From contig NZ_AAXY01000008.1 in assembly GCF_000169375.1 (NCBI RefSeq), forward strand, positions 62,001 to 126,000: a DNA stretch of 64,000 bases, in the 5' to 3' direction. Position numbers and translations under genes: made by a program. Positions 58,398 through 64,000 of this stretch are shown piece after piece. The stretch's first letter is position 1, and the number at the start of each line of letters is the position of its first letter. The stretch comes from Marinobacter sp. ELB17. GTDB taxonomy: Bacteria > Pseudomonadota > Gammaproteobacteria > Pseudomonadales > Oleiphilaceae. The notes under the pieces are model-generated. The model saw only the letters and a list, made by a program, of their open reading frames with translations, searched no databases and was not told the DNA's origin.

Positions 58398-61298
58398 TTA
58401 TTCAATCATGACTCGCTGCCAGATGGAACGGATAAAATCCCGCTCGGCGATAAAAGCCTCGCCAGACAAATGGCTGTTCAAATCTTGCAGAGTACGCCGA
58501 TGAATGGCAGAGCGCAGCGCAATGTAGGCCGCACGCAGTGTTTTAACGTCGCTTGCGGGCAATACGCCGGCCTCACCTAATTCTTCCATTTGGCGAATAT
58601 TGTCTGGCCAGCGAGTTAATGTGGGGTATTCCTCGCTCCAGGCCAGCATCAGGTATTGCACCAGAAACTCGATATCCACAATGCCACCCGGGTCCTGTTT
58701 GGCGTGGAACATCTCGGCTCGGCGGCTGGCGGGGGTGGCCAGGCTGGCGCGCATTTTTTCACGCATTGCCACTACTTCGCTGCGCAGCGCCAGACGGTCG
58801 CGGTGCTGGCACAGGGTACTCTTGCGGATCTGTTCAAAGCCTTCCAGAGTGCGCGGGCACCCCGCTATGCCGCGGGCGCGAGCCAGAGCTTGGTGTTCCC
58901 AGGTCCAGGCGTCGGTGTGTTGGTATTTTTCAAAGGCCTGCAAAGTGGTTACCAGCAGGCCCGAGCTGCCAGACGGGCGCAGCCGCATGTCCACATCGTA
59001 AAGCTGGCCGGAGGGTGTCTGGGTGCTCAGAATATGCACAATGCGCTGACCCAGGCGGGTATAGAACACCGCGTTGTCGATGGACTTTTCGCCATCGGTG
59101 CTTTGTTGGGGATCGGCGCTATAGACAAACACCAAGTCCAGATCGGAACTGTAACCCAGCTCAATACCGCCTAGCTTGCCATACCCAATCACCGCAAAAT
59201 CCGAATCGCATACCGAACCATCGGCTCGCCGCGGATAGCCGTGGCGGCTGACCAGATTGGCAAAAGCGACATCCATCACGTGTTCCAGCACCACCTCGGC
59301 AATCCAGGTCAGATAATCGCTGACGTTCATCAGCGCCAGGGTACCTTTCATTTCAGCGGCCGCCACCCGCAAGGTGTGGGCTTTGCGGAAATGCCGCAAA
59401 GACTCCATCTGGTCTTCCAGATCTTCATAAGAGATGCGCAGCATCTGCTGGTGCAAGTCGTCCTGCAGTTCGGCTTTGGCGGGTGGGTAATACAAGCTTT
59501 CAGCGTTTAAAAGTTCGTCCAGTAGCAGCGGTGTGTCGGCCAGCTCGCGCGCTATCCAAGGGCTTTCACTGCACAAGGACACCAGTTGGGAACAGGCCCC
59601 CGGGTTTTCCAGTAACAACACCATATAAGCGGTTCGGCGCAGTATGGCTTCTATTAAAGGCTGCACCCGGCCAAAGGTATGGGACGGGTTTTCGACTTCG
59701 GTCAGGGTGGCCAGCAGCATGGGCATAAACTGGTGCAGGCGGTTTCGGCCCTGGGTCTGCAGCGACTTTATGGTGCGGCTGGTGCGCAGGTTGGTTAATG
59801 CGGCCAGAGTTTCTTCTGGCGCTTCAAAACCCTTTTCAACCAACCAGGCCAAGGCGGTCGGCTCGTCCATCTCGCAAAACCACAGCTCTTGCCAGCCTTC
59901 ATCAAGGTTGTTTTGCGGGCTGTCGTCGTCATCACTGGTGATGATATTACTGAAGTGCGTAGCCACCTGCGCCCGGTGCTCGTCCAGCTGCTGCTGGCAC
60001 AGCGGCCAGCTGTCGTAACCCATAATATGCGCCACTCGGGCACGGGCCAGGTCGGTATCCGGCAATAGCTGGGTTTGCTGGTCTTCCATGCCCTGTAGCG
60101 CGTGCTCCAGATTGCGCAGGAATACGTAGGCCGCCCGCAGCTCGCCTATCACCTGCGGCGGCAGCAGTTCCAGCTCCAGAAATTCGTTCAGCACCCGCAG
60201 TAATTCGCGCTGCTGCAGTTCCCGGTCCCGGCCACCGCGAATCAGCTGGAACGCCTGCACCACAAACTCGATTTCGCGGATGCCACCACTGCCTAACTTA
60301 ATGTTGTTTTCCAGGCCTTTGCGGCGCACCTCGCGGCCAATCATGGCTTTCATACTGCGCAAGGATTCAAAAGCGCCGAAATCCACGTAGCGGCGATACA
60401 CGAACGGCCGCAAGCTTTCCATCAGCACCACGCCGGCTTCTTGGTCGCCGGCTACTACCCGGGCCTTGACCATAGCATAGCGTTCCCAGTCGCGGCCCTG
60501 GTCTTGATAATAGGTTTCCAGCGCGGCAAAGCTCAGGGCCAGGGCGCCACTCTGGCCATAGGGCCGCAAGCGCATGTCTACCCGGAATACAAAACCGTCA
60601 GCGGTTATCTGGTCTAACGCCTGAATCAATCGCTGGCCAAGGCGAACAAAAAACTGCTGGTTGTCTAACGCCCGTCGCCCGTCGCGGGTTTCACCCTTGC
60701 TGGGAAAGGCGAATATCAGGTCTATATCGGAAGACACGTTCAGTTCGCGCCCGCCCAGTTTGCCCATGCCCAACACCACCATTTTTTGCGGTGCCTCTTC
60801 GCCGCTGACCGGGCTGATACCCCAGGGTGTGCCGAACTGTTCGCAAGCGCTGCCATAAAGCCAGCTTAGTGCGCCATTTATGCAGATATCGGCGAAACCG
60901 CTGGTGGCGGCCATGGTTTCGGCCAGGTCGGCCTGGCGCAGAAGATCGCGCCAGATAATACGAAACTGGGTTTCCCGGCGGAAACATCGCAAAGCCTGAT
61001 GCAGGCCTGGCTCGTCACGAATGTGTGCCAGATATTCCAGCCAGCGCTGTTTCAGATAGGCGACGGTGGTGGGTTTGCTGAGGCAGCGCGAGGCCAGCAA
61101 TTCACGTACCGCATCGGATTGCCGCTCCAGGGTTTGGCCCAAAAAAGGACTGCTGGCAATGGCCGCCGCCAGTAGCTCGGTGGTAATGGCGCCAGACTCT
61201 GTGAGCCAGGAAGGCACGCCGTCTGCGAAAATACCCGGCCAGCGCCCGGCAACGTCGGCAGCCAAAACCTGCGGCAGTGCGTTCCAAGGCTGAGACAT
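58398..61298 (-). CDS. glnE: Bifunctional glutamine synthetase adenylyltransferase / adenylyl-removing enzyme
   Basis: Controls glutamine synthetase by adding and removing AMP. It has 966 residues with two nucleotidyltransferase domains: SSDIDLIFAF (adenylyl-removing, N-terminal half) and SSDLDLVFVY (adenylyl-adding, C-terminal half). GSGGIREIEFVVQ and DPGGIVDIEFLVQYL are the paired downstream motifs. Start MSQPWNALPQV has GAGG 8 bases upstream. It is followed by ilvE, as in Pseudomonas, and divergent from the channel gene. Confidence 0.96.
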   Translation of the reverse strand: MSQPWNALPQVLAADVAGRWPGIFADGVPSWLTESGAITTELLAAAIASSPFLGQTLERQSDAVRELLASRCLSKPTTVAYLKQRWLEYLAHIRDEPGLHQALRCFRRETQFRIIWRDLLRQADLAETMAATSGFADICINGALSWLYGSACEQFGTPWGISPVSGEEAPQKMVVLGMGKLGGRELNVSSDIDLIFAFPSKGETRDGRRALDNQQFFVRLGQRLIQALDQITADGFVFRVDMRLRPYGQSGALALSFAALETYYQDQGRDWERYAMVKARVVAGDQEAGVVLMESLRPFVYRRYVDFGAFESLRSMKAMIGREVRRKGLENNIKLGSGGIREIEFVVQAFQLIRGGRDRELQQRELLRVLNEFLELELLPPQVIGELRAAYVFLRNLEHALQGMEDQQTQLLPDTDLARARVAHIMGYDSWPLCQQQLDEHRAQVATHFSNIITSDDDDSPQNNLDEGWQELWFCEMDEPTALAWLVEKGFEAPEETLAALTNLRTSRTIKSLQTQGRNRLHQFMPMLLATLTEVENPSHTFGRVQPLIEAILRRTAYMVLLLENPGACSQLVSLCSESPWIARELADTPLLLDELLNAESLYYPPAKAELQDDLHQQMLRISYEDLEDQMESLRHFRKAHTLRVAAAEMKGTLALMNVSDYLTWIAEVVLEHVMDVAFANLVSRHGYPRRADGSVCDSDFAVIGYGKLGGIELGYSSDLDLVFVYSADPQQSTDGEKSIDNAVFYTRLGQRIVHILSTQTPSGQLYDVDMRLRPSGSSGLLVTTLQAFEKYQHTDAWTWEHQALARARGIAGCPRTLEGFEQIRKSTLCQHRDRLALRSEVVAMREKMRASLATPASRRAEMFHAKQDPGGIVDIEFLVQYLMLAWSEEYPTLTRWPDNIRQMEELGEAGVLPASDVKTLRAAYIALRSAIHRRTLQDLNSHLSGEAFIAERDFIRSIWQRVMIE

Positions 61299-61392
61299 AA
61301 AGCAAACCTCTGTTTCTCTGTTATATTTTTGGTTTAGTACCTTATTAAAGGTACTGTATAACGAATCAGACCCACAGGACACCAGCGCCCGG

Positions 61393-62553
61393 ATGCTACG
61401 CAATCGTCGCCCATTGAACGCCGAACACTCTCAATCCTACGCTCAATCGCACTTGCCTATGAGCGGGTTGATCCGCAAGCGCATGAAAACACTTTTTTCG
61501 ATGTTGATTGGGCTGCTAATCTTCCAGGTGTTGGTGATTTGGACAGTGGAAGACCTGACCCTGTTCGAATCGATATGGATGACCATGACCACCGTGTCGA
61601 CCGTAGGCTACGGCGATTACGCGCCGCAAACCCTGATTGGCCGCTTAAGCACTATTATAGTGCTGTTTATAGGCGCCATTACGGTGCTCACGCTGATTAT
61701 CAGCGACTTCATCGAATACCGGTTTTATCGCCGGGAACGTTCTCTACGCGGACTTTGGATTTACAAAATGAAAGAGCATATTGTTATCATCAACACACCG
61801 CAGCACGGCGGCGCGCAGTATTTTCTGCGCTTTGCGTCGCAAATACGCTCTAACCCGGGGTATGAAACCGTTCCTATCATGCTGCTTACCCGCCAGTTTC
61901 CAAACGGTTTACCACCCGAGTTAACGGATATGGGGCTGGTGCACTTTCATGGCACCGGGTCTGACCCGTCTGCTTTACAAGCGGTGCACGCCGGCAGCGC
62001 CCGGCACATTGTGGTACTAGCCACGGATGAAACCGACGCCAATTCCGACAGCATAACGTTCGACATTGCCCACCGCCTGAGTGAACTCAACCTGGGCTAC
62101 CAAACCACCTCAGAATGTGTGGCCGATAGAAATCGCAGCCGCTTGAAAGCGCTTGGCATACGCGCAGTGATTCGGCCAGTACGCACCTACCCGGAAATTA
62201 TGGTGCGCGCGGTGGTGGCGCCCGGCTCAGAGAAAGTGCTGGAAGACATGTTCAACTATGAACATGACCACCCCCACCGTTACGATTTGCTGTTGGAAGA
62301 CCTGAATTGGGCCGACATCGTCAGCGCTTTGATTCGCCACGACATAGGCACCGCCCTGGCCTACATAGACGACGATGGCGAGGTGATTTGCCAGCCACCC
62401 ATCAAACAACCGATCAAAGGCAAAGGCCTGATAGTGATGGTACGTTCCATCGAAACCCCGGGCCTGGAGGTGGTGAAAGAAGCCCTTGAGCGCTACCGGA
62501 AGTTTCTGGAAAAGTGGCGTAACAGCCAGGAAAGTGACAGCACCGATTCCTGA
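61393..62553 (+). CDS. Two-helix potassium channel with RCK/TrkA domains
   Basis: 386 residues. Two membrane helices (about 34-52 and 88-110) flank the pore with selectivity filter TVGYGD. A cytoplasmic TrkA-N/RCK part follows (HIVIINTPQHGGAQYFL, HIVVLATDETDANSDS). The C-terminal region has a second RCK-like lobe. The N-terminus could start at the second Met (61459). Divergent from glnE. Probably a K+-selective channel gated by a cytoplasmic ligand. Confidence 0.86.
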   Translation: MLRNRRPLNAEHSQSYAQSHLPMSGLIRKRMKTLFSMLIGLLIFQVLVIWTVEDLTLFESIWMTMTTVSTVGYGDYAPQTLIGRLSTIIVLFIGAITVLTLIISDFIEYRFYRRERSLRGLWIYKMKEHIVIINTPQHGGAQYFLRFASQIRSNPGYETVPIMLLTRQFPNGLPPELTDMGLVHFHGTGSDPSALQAVHAGSARHIVVLATDETDANSDSITFDIAHRLSELNLGYQTTSECVADRNRSRLKALGIRAVIRPVRTYPEIMVRAVVAPGSEKVLEDMFNYEHDHPHRYDLLLEDLNWADIVSALIRHDIGTALAYIDDDGEVICQPPIKQPIKGKGLIVMVRSIETPGLEVVKEALERYRKFLEKWRNSQESDSTDS

Positions 62554-62579
62554 ACGACCCACGGCTTCCCATTCCGTTT

Positions 62580-63506
62580 TTAATTGGCGCCCTGCTGGTC
62601 TGCTATTTGCCGCAGCATGGCCAACTGAGTTTGGCCTAACCAAGGCTGCTGTAACAAATCGCTGACCTTTGTTCCGCCTTGCAGTTGTTCAACAAGCTCT
62701 GACCAGGGCTGGCTCGCGGCACAGCCTGCGGCAAGTTGCGCCAGTGCACCGAGGTTCAGGCTCTTCATGTTTACGGATTGCTGCTTTAGCCAGCTCTGAC
62801 TCAAACGCTGGAGCAGCTTGTTCAAGGAGGCTGTCGCCTCGCCGGCACTCTCACCGGCACTCTCACCAGCACTCTCACCGGCATTCTCAACAGCACGTGC
62901 ATGAGCCATTGGTGCGTCCGCCAGAAAATAACCCTGCTCGGCTTTACTCACCAGATTCAAAAACACCGGGCAGTGTTGCGCCAGCTTTTGCGCCCAGATC
63001 AACAGGCTGTCAGGGTTGCCGGATTTTAGTTCAAATTCAACTTCGCAGAGCGCGCGACCTTGCCCGTTAGCAATTATTTCCCCGGTATCCACCGCCACTT
63101 CAATAACGGCATTATCGTTCGCCAGCATAATCACCTGGCGCTCAAAGTTGGTTTCAAACACCGGCGCCAGCCGCGCCAGATTCACGTTATCCGCCAGCGG
63201 TGTGTTTGCCAGCAAGCCCAGTTGCAGATTGGGGCCAGGAACCTCCCATTCCCATTCATTGCGATTATGAGCGCCGTTGACAAATTCGCCTTGGGTTTTC
63301 AGGGTTTGTAGGGTTCGGCCGCCAGCCTCCCGTAAACGCAGGGCAATGCGTTGACCGTTCAACTGATTGTCGGGGGTGTCGTAGTAAGTATTCACCAGGC
63401 GTTTGCACGCGCCCTTGCTAGCGTCCGCCTGCTGTAGCAGCCAAGCCACCGCCAGCGGAATCTGTTGCGGATGCAGAGTCAGTTTAATTTCCAGCTCTTG
63501 TGCCAT
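62580..63506 (-). CDS. CYTH-domain inorganic triphosphatase with repeat linker
   Basis: 308 residues. The CYTH signature ELEIKL (ExExK) lies at residues 4-9, with YYDTPDNQL, ALRLREAGG and ALCEVEFELKSG completing the triphosphate tunnel. A C-terminal helical part (CHAD-like remnant, about 220-308) follows a linker made of GESA repeats. Similar proteins (YgiF) hydrolyse inorganic triphosphate. ATG 63506 was chosen over an adjacent TTG. Confidence 0.86.
   Translation of the reverse strand: MAQELEIKLTLHPQQIPLAVAWLLQQADASKGACKRLVNTYYDTPDNQLNGQRIALRLREAGGRTLQTLKTQGEFVNGAHNRNEWEWEVPGPNLQLGLLANTPLADNVNLARLAPVFETNFERQVIMLANDNAVIEVAVDTGEIIANGQGRALCEVEFELKSGNPDSLLIWAQKLAQHCPVFLNLVSKAEQGYFLADAPMAHARAVENAGESAGESAGESAGEATASLNKLLQRLSQSWLKQQSVNMKSLNLGALAQLAAGCAASQPWSELVEQLQGGTKVSDLLQQPWLGQTQLAMLRQIADQQGAN
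62844..62891. repeat. Four 12-bp tandem units inside the CYTH gene
   Basis: GGCACTCTCACC, GGCACTCTCACC, AGCACTCTCACC and GGCATTCTCAAC. In frame they encode repeated GESA in the linker between the CYTH and helical domains. Unit multiples of three keep the frame if copy number changes. Confidence 0.9.
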
Positions 63507-63570
63507 CAATGCGCTTGCCCCATTCGGTGAATGCGTGCCAAAACTGGCAGATACTTGTCAGTGGGCCCGG

Positions 63571-64000
63571 TTACATGTCAGCCCGCAAACGGCTGAGGTC
63601 GCGCCCGTTCAGCGTTCCGTTGACACGCCAGTCATAAGGAATGTCGGGCGCAAGTATCAGGTCCTTAGCGAGCTCTGGCCGATAATGACGAACAAACGCT
63701 TCGACACCGCCGTAGGGTTCAAAATCGCTTTCAAACCAATCGAAAATACTAGACAGATGAAGTACGTTATCTGTCTTATTTAGAATAATGCCTTTATTGT
63801 CTTGCTTTAAAAACTGAACGCTTTGATCGTCCAGTTGCCTGTCAAGACGACTGGAAACGTAGGGTTCATGGCGCAAGTCCGGACAGCTCATGGAGGCGCA
63901 ATTAATTGCCATATGCACCCGGGGGTCGCCCATCGCCCTCAAAACATCGTTCTCCAAAGCTCGGAGCGTGACATTTTCGCCACCCACGACACCAGCATTG
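63571..64000 (-). CDS. DUF547 family protein, C-terminal part (cut by window edge)
   Basis: About 143 codons without the N-terminus, which lies beyond the right edge. HMAINCASMSCPDLRHEPY and LHLSSIFDWFESDF are DUF547 features, including a conserved Cys pair. Function unknown. Many family members are exported, but the signal region is not visible here. Confidence 0.82.
   Translation of the reverse strand, partial: NAGVVGGENVTLRALENDVLRAMGDPRVHMAINCASMSCPDLRHEPYVSSRLDRQLDDQSVQFLKQDNKGIILNKTDNVLHLSSIFDWFESDFEPYGGVEAFVRHYRPELAKDLILAPDIPYDWRVNGTLNGRDLSRLRADM

Overview
The window looks like chromosome from a marine gammaproteobacterium close to Marinobacter. Gene orders support this: pilMNOPQ divergent from mrcA, priA-argS-(SPOR protein)-hslVU, rppH-ptsP, tolC divergent from nudF-(DUF1249)-cpdA, and glnE-ilvE-kdkA beside a lipopolysaccharide (LPS) core cluster. 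The call rests on gene order and protein style, not on a database search.

Layout. 1-4110 (minus): type IV pilus operon pilMNOPQ, with pilQ cut by the left edge. 4304-8693: mrcA, malic enzyme maeB and rpmE. 9009-15611 (plus): priA, argS, an FtsN-like SPOR protein and hslVU, the last behind a probable heat-shock promoter. 15662-19810 (minus): rppH, ptsP and a patatin-like protein. 20004-26621: a HAD phosphatase, rlmI, gcvH, the divergent metR/metE pair with a perfect MetR box between them, and cpdA. 26778-34456: DUF1249 gene, nudF, tolC, waaA, an LpxL-type acyltransferase and an ELM1-like protein. 36147-57298: a large LPS core and outer-saccharide region with many glycosyltransferases, manC, the complete ADP-heptose pathway (gmhA, hldE, gmhB, hldD), heptosyltransferases, an unusual phosphatase / nucleotidyltransferase-kinase fusion / nucleotidyltransferase trio, a WavE-like protein, an O-antigen ligase and Kdo kinase. 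57399-64000: ilvE, glnE, a potassium channel, a CYTH phosphatase and a truncated DUF547 gene.

The most notable content is a pair of IscB elements (27255-28931 minus; 34457-36139 plus). Each encodes an intact 447-residue IscB nuclease (RuvC plus HNH, the Cas9-ancestor family) preceded by about 285 bases with the features of a HEARO/omega RNA. Each is bounded by matching subterminal hairpins of the IS200/IS605 type, and neither carries a transposase. The two proteins are about 75% identical by hand alignment, and the two RNA regions show compensatory base changes in several stems. Both elements sit at gene junctions in the direction of host transcription. Removing the first one restores a 4-base overlap between nudF and the DUF1249 gene. 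IscB/omega systems are already described; what may be new is this pair, its insertion sites and the possible supply of guide RNA by host operon transcripts.

Most of the remaining genes are housekeeping or cell-envelope functions. The LPS region carries signs of mosaic assembly: alternating strands, convergent overlaps and an AT-richer stretch around 53.1-56.5 kb.
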